From contig NW_023503941.1 in NCBI RefSeq assembly GCF_014529535.1, positions 1,770,645-1,834,644 of the forward strand: 64,000 nt of DNA, given 5' to 3'. The translations under genes were made by a program, and so were the position numbers. Shown here piece after piece: positions 1-12,254 of the stretch. Source of the stretch: Bradysia coprophila. Its lineage: Eukaryota; Arthropoda; Insecta; Diptera; Sciaridae. A model generated the notes under the pieces. It had not been told where the DNA came from, searched no databases, and saw only the letters and a program-made list of their open reading frames with translations. Numbering within the stretch: the first letter of the stretch is position 1; every line of letters starts with the position of its first letter.

Positions 1-274
1 AGTGTGACGCAGTCTTTGAAGTACAATTTCTAAAATGAATGATATCGCTAGAGTTGACGCTTTCAGCTTCGTTACGCAAAAATTAAATTTTACACCCAAT
101 TTTAGTTCAAACAAGCTGGCGTAGTTTTATCTCATCATCTGCCAAATAATTTTTACCCAAAACAAAATTTGACTGGAAACAACCAAAATTTTACCAAAAA
201 AATCTGCTCAGGAACAGACCAGCAGGAAAATTTATCTGCCACATGCGACGCAGATTTTTTTGGTAAAATTTTGG
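1..274 (+). repeat. Truncated foldback arm pair, composite repeat copy A
   Basis: The sequence matches 56049-56400, the left arm and part of the right arm of the foldback in copy C. The window edge cuts off the start. The right arm stops at about 273 inside the stretch reading GGTAAAATTTTGG and passes straight into the minisatellite. No coding content is seen. Confidence 0.85.
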
Positions 275-708
275 TTTGACGAAATTCGAAAATTTGACGA
301 AATTTCACAAAAATCGAAAATTTGACGAAATTTGAAAATTCGACGAAATTCGAAAATTTGACGAAAATCGAAAATTTGACGAAAATCGAAAATTTGACGA
401 AATTTAACGAAAATCGAAAATTTTGACGAAATTTGAAAATTCGACGAAATTCGAAAATTTGACGAAAATCGAAAATTTGACGAAAATCGAAAATTTGACG
501 AAATTCGAAAATTTGACGAAATTTGAAAATTCGACGAAATTCGAAAAATTTGACGAAAATCGAAAATTTGACGAAAATCGAAAATTTGACGAAATTCGAA
601 AATTTGACGAAATTTAACGAAAATCGAAAATTTGACGAAATTTGAAAATTCGACGAAATTCGAAAATTTGACGAAAATCGAAAATTTGACGAAAATCGAA
701 AATTTGCC
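274..708. repeat. 18-bp minisatellite (GACGAAATTCGAAAATTT type), copy A
   Basis: A tandem array of an 18-bp unit with two main variants, GACGAAATTCG and GACGAAAATCG. Because 18 is a multiple of three, the array is open in several frames on both strands and gives spurious low-complexity frames rich in F, R, Q and I. The same array occurs at 49140-49343 and 56622-57938. Confidence 0.97.
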
Positions 709-969
709 GATGAAAGTAATTCTCTAACTGCCACCATTCAAGAAATATCTCCAAAACCCCAATTGACCCACCCATTTCCAACTTTCGACATTTTTCACAA
801 ATGCCCTTCTTTTCTACTCGTAAAACTCTGAGACTTTGCCGAAGAAAGTAATTCTCTATCTGCCACCATTCAAGAAATATCTCCAAAACCCCAATTGACC
901 CACCCATTTCCAACTTTCGACAATTTTCACATATGCCCCTCTGTTCTACTCGTAAAACTCTGAGACTTT

Positions 970-970
<1 letters not shown>
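706..970. repeat. 132-bp tandem repeat, two units, copy A
   Basis: Units begin GCCGAAGAAAGTAATTCTCT at about 706, 838 and (partial) 970. The same unit occurs three times at 51386-51782 and once at 57935-58068, always between the minisatellite and the fixed tail of the composite repeat. Confidence 0.95.
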
Positions 971-1773
<803 letters not shown>

Positions 1774-1811
1774 TTCGAAATGACCTTGGAACAAACCTAT
1801 AAGGAAATGCA

Positions 1812-1925
1812 ATGGTTACATTCGGAAACTGGGCATTTCAACACTACTTGGCCCAATTCAAGTTGGTCGACCACATGGAACGTCAGAGGACTCGATTCGA
1901 AACACTAAACAAAGGCATTTATTAG
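1812..1925 (+). other. Possible terminal exon fragment, 37 codons
   Basis: Directly after the composite repeat, a short frame begins MVTFGNWAFQHYLAQF and ends with TAG at 1923. Its composition looks more protein-like than the surrounding repeat DNA. It could be the last exon of a host gene whose upstream part was displaced by the repeat. The family is not recognised. It converges on and slightly overlaps the minus-strand pseudogene end at 1905. Confidence 0.2.
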
Positions 1926-2551
1926 AACTTGGAAATGAGAATTACTATTTTCAGTCGGCACTGGAACGTTAAGTGAAGGAACACTTGCTGGAGGTGGATC
2001 AATGTCGCTTTTACGAAACGACGACAAGTTTGAGCTATTAATGCTAACCATTTCCGACGTCCGTCCAAAAATTTAAACTTTCCTTGGCACTTAGTGAATC
2101 GTCCCAGATAGTCCTCTAACTTTTCCCCTGGTAGCAAAATTGCAGCTGATATGTCGTTTCGTATATTTTCTTCAATCGATGTTATGGAAGCATCATCAAG
2201 CTTTGCCAATATCAACGCACAATTGTATTCAAAGAATTTTAAAACATTTTTTATCAGCGTTGGAATTTCGGTCTGAAATTCTTTTTCCAACAAAGCGAAC
2301 AACGCATAACCGGTAGATCTTAATCAAGGCTGTATACTTTGGGGAGGTCACGCAGATCGCCATTTTATTAGATACGCGGGAACACACCTTTTCCATACAA
2401 ACAAATTCACCAAAATTGAATTTGTATGGTGTGGTGAATTTTTTGTATGAAACGTGGTGTGTAACCCGCGTATCTGCATCTGCGTGACCTCCCCAAAGTA
2501 TACAGCCTTGGATCTTAACAACATTTCTTTCGACGCGTCTGCGTCTGCCAT
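1905..2551 (-). pseudogene. Unrecognised host-like coding fragment, disrupted
   Basis: The minus strand opens with ATG at 2551 (MADADASKEMLLRS). It is interrupted by a miniature transposon at 2325-2510 and resumes in the same frame on the other side (STGYALFALLEKEF). Around 2070 a second break is likely: a shift of frame in a run of T joins the first frame to a convincing downstream frame (GRTSEMVSINSSNLSSFRKS) that reaches a stop at 1905. Two independent lesions suggest a pseudogene, but the second could be an unrecognised splice. The protein, roughly 150 residues and acidic to neutral with no signal peptide, is not one I recognise. It is divergently arranged with the gene at 2706. Confidence 0.5.
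2325..2510. mobile_element. 186-bp MITE, CAAGG termini
   Basis: The ends are long inverted repeats beginning CAAGGCTGTATACTTT on both sides, at least 32 bp of near-perfect match. GATCTTAA flanks it at 2316-2323 and 2511-2518, an 8-bp target duplication of the hAT type, with one extra T on the left. It is inserted in the coding fragment at 1905-2551. It is too short to encode a transposase. The terminal CAAGG is shared with the elements at 12926 and 62743. Confidence 0.9.
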
Positions 2552-2705
2552 GTTTGTTAGAGTGGTACTATTCGTTCGAAATATTTAGATCCATCCATCA
2601 AGTATTCAACGGTTTAATTAATGTAAAACTTTGACGAACAATAGCTCGTAGTTTAGAATATTTTGGTAGTGGTGAGTGCAATGAGAACGTTTAGTTCACA
2701 ACATA

Positions 2706-3183
2706 ATGAGTGTATCACTAGTAGTTCTCAAAGAGATGGATTCTGACGTCTTTCGTATCGAATATTTTGAAGCTGCAAAGTTTAGCCCTGAGGAAAGAAA
2801 AGATCCCCTACAGAATGTTCTGAAGTTGGAACGAGACTCATCCAAACATTTTGATGTGTTAAAGTTGGCTCTAGCCAGAGCATGTCCAATAAAACCACAT
2901 TCAGCTGATGTCTCGAAAATGTTATCAGTAAGACATATCCCTAGATCAATCATCCTTCACAGTTGGTAGTAAGCTTTAAATTGATTTCCAGACGTTTATA
3001 ACAAGTACAAGGACACTGACAGACAACTTCTATCGCAGCAAACATTTTTCGACAATATCTACGCGCATGTGTGATTTAGTAGAGTGTGATCCCAGTTCAG
3101 CTACAAATTATTGGCTTAATCAGAAGGAGCGTAAGCCAAGACATGGAACAAAGTCCACCGAACAAGAATGGTTTAAGGTTTGA
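2706..3183 (+). CDS. hAT transposase-like C-terminal dimerisation domain protein, two exons
   Basis: Exon 1 is 2706-2927 (74 codons), followed by a 64-bp GT-AG intron at 2928-2991 and exon 2 at 2992-3183 ending in TGA; the splice is in phase 0. The predicted 137-residue product contains ARACPIKPHSADVSKMLS and then NYWLNQKERKPR. This resembles the PHSADVER and WLN-K-RRPR pattern of the C-terminal dimerisation region of hAT transposases and of domesticated ZNF862-type proteins. That assignment is from family knowledge; the splice is read from sequence. The start at 2706 is the first ATG, but the exon could be internal to a longer gene because the rest of a hAT protein (BED finger, DDE core) is absent upstream. 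It may be a transposon remnant or a host gene. Confidence 0.5.
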
Positions 3184-3805
3184 GTTTTTCCAAAGGCACA
3201 AGATTACAAACGCGATACTTCTCGCATTATTAAATTGTAATCGTCTTTGAATACGATAATACACTGTTATCTACGATTTTTCTCTATATTCTCTGCCTTG
3301 ATTCACCTTTTACAATTTCTTTTCCTAATTTTTCTCATTTTTCCAACAAAATAGTCCCTGATTAAAACTGGGTGTGGAATACCCTCTTTTCAGACATGGA
3401 CGAAAAAAGGATTTTCCATACCCTGTTTCAATACCAGTCGTATACCCAGTAATGCCTTGTCAGAGAGTGAAAGACAAATCATACTCAGGAGATTACAGTC
3501 CGTTATAGTTACCGAATGGGACAAATGATGGAAATGATACTTCTGGTGGGAAATTCAACCATTCGGGGCGAGACCGAGGTCAATAAATACACAAGAAGCT
3601 ATTTCCATCGTTTGATCCGTCGCTAGATTAGGAGGCTCACTCAAAAATTTCACATTCGAGTGTAGATAAGTTATTTCAACAATTGAAATGAAATAAATTG
3701 GAAAAATGGATTTCCTGAACTATTTTTATGGGCAGATTTGAACGGTTTGACCGAAAGTGTCAGGTTGGCTTTAATCTCTTCCTTTAATCTCTACTTCCGC
3801 AGCTG
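3184..3805. other. Intergenic, nothing recognised
   Basis: A+T-rich sequence with no convincing frame. A short motif GACCGAGGTCAATAAA near 3570 recurs in the third desaturase's introns (about 25050 and 25440), suggesting minor repeat debris. Confidence 0.6.
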
Positions 3806-3835
3806 AGTTTTTAGCCCCGTACGAAGTACAAAGGG

Positions 3836-5458
3836 CAGAGGCGCTTCTAGCATACTGCGCGCCCTGGACCATTACAATCTAGCGCCTCGTTTTTGATTGT
3901 TTTTATTTTGTAAATATATTTATAGGTCAAAATTTATTTGTGAGATTAGAGTAAAAAAATTGAGACATGCGTCTTCGACTTCAAGCAAGCCTTTACCAAA
4001 CACTACCCTTGATCATATCTGATTCAGTCTTCCAGGATTGAACAAATACCCCGAGAAAATTTTTCTTTCTTTAGGAGGCATCAATGCTTAGCTAAAATTA
4101 CAGCCATTTGTGTGTCACGTACTTCATTTTTGTTAATATCTTTTCATCAGAATCTGATTTAAAAAATGTACGACCGCAATATGTGTTACGAATGTGTAAG
4201 CTTTAAATAAAACTTAGTTTTCGTTGTATTCGTTTAACCACTGGTCAATGACCAACTCCAAGAAAAGTGAGCAGAAAAATTTAACGAAATTTCCATAAAC
4301 TGCTCAGTTTCCTCAGAGCTGTTCAAACTGCTACAGCCAAATCTATTCTCTGTTGAAAGCTAGCAAACTCGTGGTCGTTATTGCGGTCGTCATTGGTCTA
4401 CATTTTTGAAAAAGGATTCTGAATGTATGTTTCGTGTCCTGCAGCAGGACATGTAGGACTGCCAGTCCCTTAATCCATTCACATTATTCTGCGGTTAAGC
4501 TCGAAAATAATTCTCTCAATTGCCATTTGAAATTACATGCGAAATGAGAGAATACAGAAAAACGATGAAAACGATGATGCCTCTTAAAATCCCGAAATCT
4601 ATGTTTCTCCGACTGTAAATTGAACCAGAGACGAGGAGAAAAGTACATTCCGTTTTGGCGGATTTGCACTTTGATTCCTATTATTTCCTATAATTCCTAA
4701 TAATTTCTAAGAATTCCACGATATTTTCTGTTACTATCCAATTCATTGTCTACTTTTTAGAAACAATTTTTCTAAAATTTTTCTTTCCTTTTCTTTATTC
4801 CGATAATTTTCTAAGATTTCCTCCAAATTTAAAGAAAACGAACAAAAACCGTCGAAATGTGTCGTAGCTGCCGAAGTATCCGGTAAATAATAAGAATTGA
4901 AGTAAATACTAGAAATTGAAGGAGTTACAAGAATTGACTGGTAATACGAGAAATTGAAAGTAAATGAAAGGATCAATCAGTGAGTGAACTGTATTTTACA
5001 AACCGAATAGCTAGGACCGGAAACCTGCAGCGAGTGAGAAGATCAAGTTTTTTTTTTCATTCGCTTAGTTCTTTCGTTTGTCATACTTATCCGTATTTCC
5101 TTTCATTTACGTCAAATTTCTCGTATTTCCAGTCAATTCCTTGTAACTTTTCAACTTCTAGTATTTCCTTCAATTCCTCGTTTAGAGATATGATCTAAAT
5201 CAATAAAGTAAACTATCAATTTCTACACTGGCGGGATGACGATAAAGACTTGAGCGGTCTGCGTAATTTCCTCATACTGTATTCGAAAGATGTCAGTGTT
5301 ATGATAGGAAGGCCGCGCAGCGGACTTTTTTTTCCTTTGAGGCAACATCCCATGAATTTTCATGCAAAGTATGAAATTTTTGTTCGCATATTCCAGCGCC
5401 CCATTTTACCAGCGCCCTGGACCATGGTCCAATTGGTCTCTATGAAGAAGCGCCACTG
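3836..5458. mobile_element. hAT-type non-autonomous element, 1623 bp
   Basis: The termini are CAGAGGCGCTTCT on the left and its near match CAGTGGCGCTTCT (reverse complement) on the right. A perfect 8-bp duplication ACAAAGGG lies at 3828-3835 and 5459-5466. The CAG(A/T)GGCG start and the 8-bp duplication are classic for hAT. No transposase frame is visible, so it is non-autonomous. It lies inside the GTACG repeat. Confidence 0.88.
4680..5205. repeat. AATTCC-rich foldback block inside the hAT element
   Basis: Short AATTCC and TATTTCC words run in one orientation at about 5090-5190 and in the complementary orientation at about 4880-4970. The block resembles the interior of the element at 53977-54741, so two elements with different ends share this interior. 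Confidence 0.7.
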
Positions 5459-5821
5459 ACAAAGGGGCTTATAGGATTACGATGCCGTGTGTAATTGATG
5501 GAATTCGAAGCAGACGGTAAGGGCAAAGTGTTTGCCTATGTTCATAGATGACGAATCTGCAATAAAAATTTTGTCTGTCCGTCTGTCCGTCTGTCACGTC
5601 GATATCTTGAGTAAATCAAATCCAATTTCAAAAAAATTTCCCTGAAAGATAGTCGAAATAGTGAGGCTAACTTCGAAGATGGGCATATTCGGGTCGGCCC
5701 TTCGTGAGTTAGGGCCACTTAAGTGATTTAAGGTCTTTTGGTGATATTTATGGCAAATAAAACGATGGAAATGTAAATGATGTCAATACCAATCCAGGAA
5801 AAAAAAGTTTTTTAAAATCGG

Positions 5822-7015
5822 GTGAGTGGACCGTGAGTTAGGGCCTTAGAAGTGAAATGCTACTAGGGCCCTATGTGTATTTTACATAGAACTCGAGTAA
5901 ATTTCATTCGTTTTTCGTAATTTTTGTTTGATTTAGAAGGTAATCGAATGCCGAATAGAATGTTGTTGAAAAAAAATTAAATTTGGGTCCTTGGCCTAAG
6001 GCCGCTACTAGGGCCCTATGTGTATTTCACATATAACTCGAGTATATTTCATCCGTTTTTCGTAATTTTTGTTTCATTTGGAAGGTAATCAAAGGCCGAA
6101 TAGAATGTTGTTGAAAAAAAATTAAATTTGGGTCCTTGGACTTAGGCCACTACTAGGGCCCTATGTGTATTTTACATATAACTCGAGCAAATTTCATCGG
6201 TTTTTCGTAATTTTTGTTTCATTTGGGAGGTAATCAAAGGCCGAATAGAATGTAGTTGAAAAAAAAAAATTGGGTCCTCGGACTGAGGCCGATACTAGGG
6301 CCCTATGTGTATTTTACATATAACTCGAGCAAATTTCATTCGTTTTTCGTAATTTTTGTTTCATTTGGAAGGTAATCAAAGGCCGAATAGAATGTTGTTG
6401 TAAAAAAATTAAATTTGGGTCCTTAGACTAAGGCCACTACTAGGGCCCTATGTGTATTTTACATACAACTCGAGCAAATTTCATCCGTTTTTCGTAATTT
6501 TTGTTTCATTTGGGAGGTAATCAAATGCCGAATAGAATGTAGTTGAAAAAAAATTTAAATTTGGGTCCTCGGACTGAGGCCGATACTAGGGCCCTATGTG
6601 TATTTTACATATAACTCGAGCAAATTTCATCCGTTTTTCGTAATTTTTGTTTCATTTGGAAGGTAATCAAAGGCCGAATAGAATGTAGTTGAAAAAAATT
6701 TTAAATTTGGGTCCTCGGACTGAGGCCGCTACTAGGGCCCTATGTGTATTTTACATACAACTCGAGCAAATTTCATCCGTTTTTCGTAATTTTTGTTTCA
6801 TTTGGGAGGTAATCAAATGCCGAATAGAATGTAGTTGAAAAAAAATTTAAATTTGGGTCCTCGGACTGAGGCCGATACTAGGGCCCTATGTGTATTTTAC
6901 ATATAACTCGAGCAAATTTCATCCGTTTTTCGTAATTTTTGTTTCATTTGGAAGGTAATCAAAGGCCGAATAGAATGTAGTTGAAAAAAATTTTAAATTT
7001 GGGTCCTCGGACTAG
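5822..7015. repeat. 143-bp tandem array, eight units
   Basis: Each unit contains CTAGGGCCCTATGTGTATTT, an ACTCGAG site and GAATAGAATGT. Starts fall near 5867, 6010, 6152, 6295, 6438, 6586, 6731 and 6878. The reverse copy at 43735-43885 has about one unit, so unit number varies between copies of the parent repeat. Confidence 0.93.
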
Positions 7016-7270
7016 GCCCTTCAAAAAAATAAAATTTTAGGGCGATTTGAAATTTTTGTTTCATTTGAAAGGAACGTCGTACGGGGCTTCGTAATTGCGC
7101 TATGCGCAATTTGTAAGATGTACATATTACATAATAATTTTACTTTAACTACATTAACCGGCGCAATAGGCTTACGGTCAAAGTAGGGTGACAGACGCAC
7201 TAGGGTCACGTACGCAATAGATATACGGGTTTGTACGGGGCTCAGTCGCAGCAAACGCTCCGACTGTTCT

Positions 7271-8516
7271 GATGGCTCGTTTTTTATAGAATTGAGAGAG
7301 GTGATGACAGCCTTAGACGAATGTGAACCAAGAACTAAAACACTAATTAGGCAAATGACGTAACTGAGTCATCCATTTGCATGCAGAGTGTGTGCAAGGT
7401 GAATGTCGGGTTTAATGGACACAAAGCGAACAAAAAATTGCAAATTGATTCATATTCAATATTATGACTTGACTAGTTTGTCTGTAGGTCTCGCCGGACC
7501 TGATGTATTTAATTGATCGCGTCTATTAATGTCATTAATTTAATGGCTGGAATCAAGGAAAAAACTGAAAGTTCAATCAATGAAATCGTCACTGGAAAGA
7601 AGCCTGAAACCCGACTTTCCGAATAATATAATCGGATCGTATGATTCATACTTTATTGGCCGTTTTAAGCACAATATATTTATCTCGTTTCCCCTCACGC
7701 TTTTCGGTGTAACGAAACAGAAAGGTCAGTTTACAAAATTTCGTCGTGGGTAGTGGTCTTGAGGAGTCGTATGGAGAAGGAGATTTTTTTCAGGGAAAAA
7801 ACATTAATTTTAGGTAACGTGATTCATAAAGACAAATCTGATTTAACCTGAGCCTGTTTTATTTAAACCTGACAGGTTTCAGGTAACCTGAAATTTGTTA
7901 GTTTTTTTGGTGTACTTGAAATTTGACTTGACAAGTCGAACCTGATGGTTATCGTCACGTTTCAGCTTTCAGGTTAATTCAGATCGTGTCGAAATTATAT
8001 CAGCTTCAGGTCAAAACTGAACAGGCTTCTGGTAACTCAGGTAAGGTTCAGATACAACCTCACCTGCTCGAGCCTTAGCTAAATGTTTTTTGTTGTTGAT
8101 ATTTTTGGATATCAGCACAATTTGGTTCCAGTGAACCTTTGGCACCCAGGACTACAGATACAGCGCTATAGAGAACTGATTTAGGTTGCAAGGGTTGGGC
8201 TTGGAATTCTGATAGCAACAGTACAAGAAATCTGTGCCGTATGGTTGAAAGGAGACTGGCGAAGATTCATGAAGTTTAGAAATTACGATTTTCGGAAGGT
8301 AATGCATGTCTATGAAACATTATCATAGATTTGTGTTTCACTTTTGGTCAACGGGTAATGATAGAAAATCCATAGCCAAAATGTTTGCGAGCTGTGCCAT
8401 GTTGTTAACCATTAAGCCTCAGCAAAAATTGGATAGAATTGTATTACTGCATCAAATGATATTTGCACAACAAAGTACGTGCATCGCTTTGATGAATTTA
8501 TTTGGTTTCAATTAAG
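7271..8516. other. Intergenic; start of first segmental duplicate from about 7740
   Basis: No gene is seen in 7271-7740. From about 7740 the sequence is a diverged version of 14990-16040 and 22910-23775, including stretches with repeated CAGGTT/AACCTGA words and the phrase TTTGGTTCCA-GAACCTTTGGCACC. This is the 3' flank of desaturase copy 1. Confidence 0.7.
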
Positions 8517-9783
8517 CTATTCGTCTTTCGGGTTAATAATCTTCGCATCATTAATGTCTACTTGCAGCATATCGTCATCACCTGGGGAAAATTTCCAAAT
8601 TGTTTAAACCTTTACGACAAACAACAAAAACTTACCCCATCCCCAGTAATGATCACTAATATGATCGGCCAAATTTGTGAGCTTCTCTCCTTCTTCCTCG
8701 TTACACTCTCCCGTGCAGGGTTGCACCAATTCTTTTGTCGTTTTCTGCTTCTCTTCTATTGAGTATCGGTGACTTCCATCTCCGGTTCGTAGAACACGAC
8801 GTCGAACCATTTCATCAGACACTGTCTTTAGATCATATGCCCATCCCAACCATGCAAAGAAGTCAATGAAAAGAGTAGTAGTATTCCACCAACAACCTGG
8901 CAATTCCGAGGCTTTATAGTCGTACGGATAGACGTGATGATAGTTATGCCAGCCCTCACCCAATGCCAAGAATCCGATGGTGAAAGTGTCAGTGGCTTTA
9001 ATATCTCTGTTGTGAGAAACGTTATTTCACAGAAATAGTAATCGAAGAGATTCTGAACTCACTTTTCGAATGGTTTACTACCCCAAATGTGGCTGACACT
9101 GTTGACGCACATGGTTAGGTGCAACGAGAGTATATACCGAAAATATGCCAGTGATATGCTGTCCAGAAGGGCACGTCGAAAAAGTACATAGAGAGAAAAA
9201 TGGGCCAGAGAAATGTGCAGAAAAGGACCAATAGATAATAGTACCTGCACGGATCCAAAACAAAAACAAAATGAGTGCGAACATTTGAACGGCCGCAATG
9301 TTCTGCCGTACAGCGCAGAAAACCTAACGGCAAAATTGCTTACTTTTTCTGAAATCGTAACACCGGATCCGACGTCAGATCAGATATATCAACTCGTTGC
9401 CCATATTTTTTCACATCCGGATGCTTTTTACACATCAGCCAGCCGATGTGAGAGAAGAAAAATCCACGGCATGAATTATGGGGATCAGCATTGGTATCCG
9501 AGTACTTATGATGTACCCGATGATTTCTCACCCAATCGATGACCGAATATTGCAGTGATGTAGTTTGGAAAAACAAGAAAATGAAAAACAATGGACGCGT
9601 CACTTTGTAGCATTTATGTGCCCAGTAACGATGTGCTCCAGCCGTAACACCATAAGAGCAAAACACACCATACATTAACCCTACAATTAAAAAAGAATAG
9701 TTATTTGGTAACCAAGGGGTTCTCCCCGAGGTGAACGCAACGTTTTTCATGTGTGCGTTTTGCGAAAATCCGTATTTTTTCCT

Positions 9784-11008
9784 CATTCTTCTTCTTTTTC
9801 AGCCTGTTTCTATCCACTGCTGGATGTAGGCCTCTCCAACTTCTTTCCATTTCGTACGATCCATTGCCATTTGCTGCCAGTTTGTACCTGCAATATTCTT
9901 AATTCCGTTTGTCCATCTCTCTGGTGGTCTACCTATAGCTCGTCTTTTATATGGTCGCCAGTTCACGATCTTTTTGGTCCAACGTTCGTCTGTCCTTCTT
10001 GCAATATGTCCCGCCCAGCTCCATTTCAGAGATGCTATTCTTTCCATGACATCAACGACCCTGGTTTGTTGTCGAATCCATTGATTCGTCATTCTGTCTC
10101 TGAGTGTTATTCCAAGCATACTCCGTTCCACATGGCTCTTTGTGTCACTCTCAATTTATCTTCGGATGCTTTCGTTAAAGTTAACGTTTCCGCTCCATAA
10201 GTGAGCACTGGACGGACACAAGTGTCGAAAACGTCTTTACGTTTCAGACTGTTATTCATTTTGCTTTTGAAAATTAGTCTGAGTCTTCCGAACGCTGCCC
10301 ATGCAAGACCAATCCTACGTCTTATTTCTGCAGTCTGATGGTCCAGACCTAACTTCAGTTTACGTCCTAGATATACATAGCTGTCGACTCGTTCAATGAC
10401 AGTGTCACCGATTTTGATTTCTCTATCGCCCCCGATGTTGGTCATGACTTTTGTTTTCGATAAGTTCATCTTGAGGCCAACTTTGCTTGTCTCTTCACTT
10501 AACTGTTGTAGCATAAGCTGAGCCTGACCTAGATTCGCTGCTATCGGTACAATGTCATCAGCGAAGCGGAGATTGCTCAGGTACTCTCCATTTATCTTTA
10601 TTCCCATTTTACTCCAGTTTAACTTCCTAAAAACACTCTGCAGAATCGCCGTGAATAATTTCGGTGGAATGGTGTCACCCTGCCTTACACCTCGGCCGAT
10701 TCTGAATTTGTCCGTGCTCTTATGAAGTTTTATACATGAAGTAGCATTTCTGTACACAAATCGAATTGTGTTGGAGTACCTTGAGTCTACTCTACATTCG
10801 TCTAATGCGTCCAATATCGACCATGTTTCCACGGAATCGAAAGCTTTTTCGAAGTCTATGAATGAACAGCAAGACTATGTCGTTGTTGTATTCACGACAC
10901 TTCTCAATAAGCGCTCTCATCACCTGCAAATGGTCGTTTGTGCTGAAACCAGATCTGAAAACAGCTTGTTCAACAGGTTGGTAGAAGTCGCAGTCGAAGT
11001 CGAAGTCG
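9784..11008 (-). mobile_element. RTE-clade LINE fragment, 5'-truncated and frameshifted
   Basis: The minus strand encodes the C-terminal half of an RTE-type reverse transcriptase. It starts near EQAVFRSGFSTNDH, passes GVRQGDTIPPKLF (motif B), LRFADDIV (motif C) and KTKVMT, and ends with WAGHIARRTDERW, GRPPERWTN and a TGA at 9799. At least two frame breaks are visible, near 10855 (before the FEKAFDSVE block) and near 10130 (in RAM-ERSMLG). The 3' end is a GAA-rich tail at about 9784-9798. It lies in intron 2 of desaturase copy 1 in the same orientation as the gene and is absent from copies 2 and 3. Confidence 0.88.
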
Positions 11009-11077
11009 CAAAGACCGGCTTTGAGCAGGACAGTAATGACACATATTCTGGCCGCAAGAAGGCAACAAAGCATTGTA

Positions 11078-11191
11078 CTGTCTCGCTGGGTCATTTTTTT
11101 GTTGAAACGTGTCGTGTGGGATATATTTCTAGCCTCAGCTCGAAATACAACCTTCCCACACGCGTCAACAAAAATTGTCCCAGCGAGACAG
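11078..11191. mobile_element. 114-bp palindromic MITE with TA flanks
   Basis: The ends are inverted repeats of about 35 bp beginning CTGTCTCGCTGGG, flanked by TA on both sides, as for Tc1/mariner-type elements. The related copy at 18756-18872 sits at the same position in intron 2 of desaturase copy 2, so it was present before the duplication. Confidence 0.8.
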
Positions 11192-12011
11192 TATAAAGCA
11201 CTATTTCATATTTCAATTCGTTCATTTTATTACCCCACAAAAAATGGCGACCAGTAATGGGCGTGAAAATTGCAATCACAAATGCAACATGAAAATACGC
11301 AAATATAAATACGTAAGGCCACTTAATTTCCAGTTTGTACGGTTTTTCTCCGGGCTTTGTATCGTATGGATTGGAATTCGGGTAGTCACGCTAGTCACAC
11401 ACGACAGTTGTAATGAGTGATGTAAGGATTTTACGGATAAATACGAATATTACCAATATTGTTGTCTTTTGCTGTCGTCCAATTGATTCTGATTCTGGGT
11501 GACCACCTTGTACATCTTTGTCGTTTCTTTCAACGCTGTTCTGATTGAGCATGTTTCAGAATGTTGGATCCAACACAACCTCGCTATAAGAAAGTATATC
11601 AATTTTTTTTAACAAAGCCGCTGCCGCAGATGTTAACATTCTATCTGCCATAAGAATAAGTTACCAAATAGAGTACTATTTTGTATGAAATTGTTTTTTA
11701 CAGTGTGTTACTGTGAAATTTCAGTATCCTATATAGAGTACCACTCACGCTTGAAGTGCGTTGCCTAAGACCCTAAATTAAGACACTCCCAACTGCCAGC
11801 CCTTTTTCAAGAAATAAATAATCGCTATTAAAAAGGGTATGCCAGTATGCTTTCGTGTTCTGGGTGCATGAACAAATGGAATTCGTATGTCAAGAATAGA
11901 ACGCGTGTGCTAACTGCCAACCACTAAAAAACGTGTAAAGTGTAAAGGGATCACTGACACAAAATGTTTGTAAAAAGAGACATTAAATTGATTTCGAAAA
12001 TGTGGCACCCT

Positions 12012-12254
12012 GTTCTGAAAGAACAGGTTAAGACAGTCACGAGGGTGGGTGACACCGAAATTGATAAACGCACTCAGTGCAGATTGTGTGTGAAATCAAC
12101 TTAAAGAAAATGTTTGTTTTAGAAAAATTAGCAATTTAACAAAATTAATTTGTCAAGTTCTATTTCACATATAAACTTCGTAGCCGTTGACGCAATTTGT
12201 GTGTCACCGCTTTCGTGATCACCTCAGAGTGGTCTTAACCTGTTCTGTCAGAAC
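12012..12254. mobile_element. MITE with GTTCTGAAAGAAC ends, copy 1
   Basis: Inverted ends of about 24 bp, beginning GTTCTGAAAGAACAGG and continuing to TTAAGAC, flank an A+T-rich interior. It is homologous to 20395-20772 and to 62743-62976; the last has the complete ends CAAGGTTCTG and a clear 8-bp duplication. Confidence 0.8.

Larger units (their letters stand above)
3806..7270 (-). repeat. GTACG modular repeat, copy 1 (interrupted by hAT)
   Basis: The left end reads TTTTTAGCCCCGTACGAAGT and the body resumes at 5459. Removing the hAT insert (3836-5458) restores the order seen in reverse at 46560-46795. Internal parts are a (GTCTGTCC)n-like stretch near 5575, the 143-bp tandem units (5822-7015) and a terminal module (7021-7270) that recurs at 32855-33050 and 43463-43690. 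CCCGTACG motifs mark module borders. The mobility class is not recognised. Confidence 0.8.
8517..11552 (-). pseudogene. Acyl-CoA desaturase copy 1, frameshifted
   Basis: Six exons on the minus strand: 11454-11552, 11234-11390, 9344-9680, 9063-9244, 8636-9006 and 8517-8581, with GT-AG borders in the same phases as copies 2 and 3. All histidine boxes are present (HRYWAH, HRVHH, HNYHH), as expected for a di-iron acyl-CoA desaturase of the ER membrane that puts a cis double bond into fatty acyl-CoA. Exon 4 is 182 bp against 183 bp in the other copies because one T is missing from a T run near 9140. This shifts the frame after WTAYHWHIF and ends it in a few codons. Total coding length is 1211 nt, not a multiple of three. 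Intron 2 carries an RTE LINE fragment and a small MITE. A sequencing error in the homopolymer is the main alternative to a real lesion. Confidence 0.88.

Noticed and set aside
153-737. Long low-complexity frames (F, R, Q, I or T, K, F, E, N repeats) in the minisatellites, also at 56591-57967 up to 272 codons
   Set aside because: The 18-bp unit is a multiple of three and lacks stops in several frames on both strands; the frames follow the repeat and not a protein.
7021-7254. 77-codon frame repeated almost unchanged at 43490-43723
   Set aside because: It lies in a module of the GTACG repeat; similarity extends equally beyond the frame and the third copy at 32855 does not keep it open.
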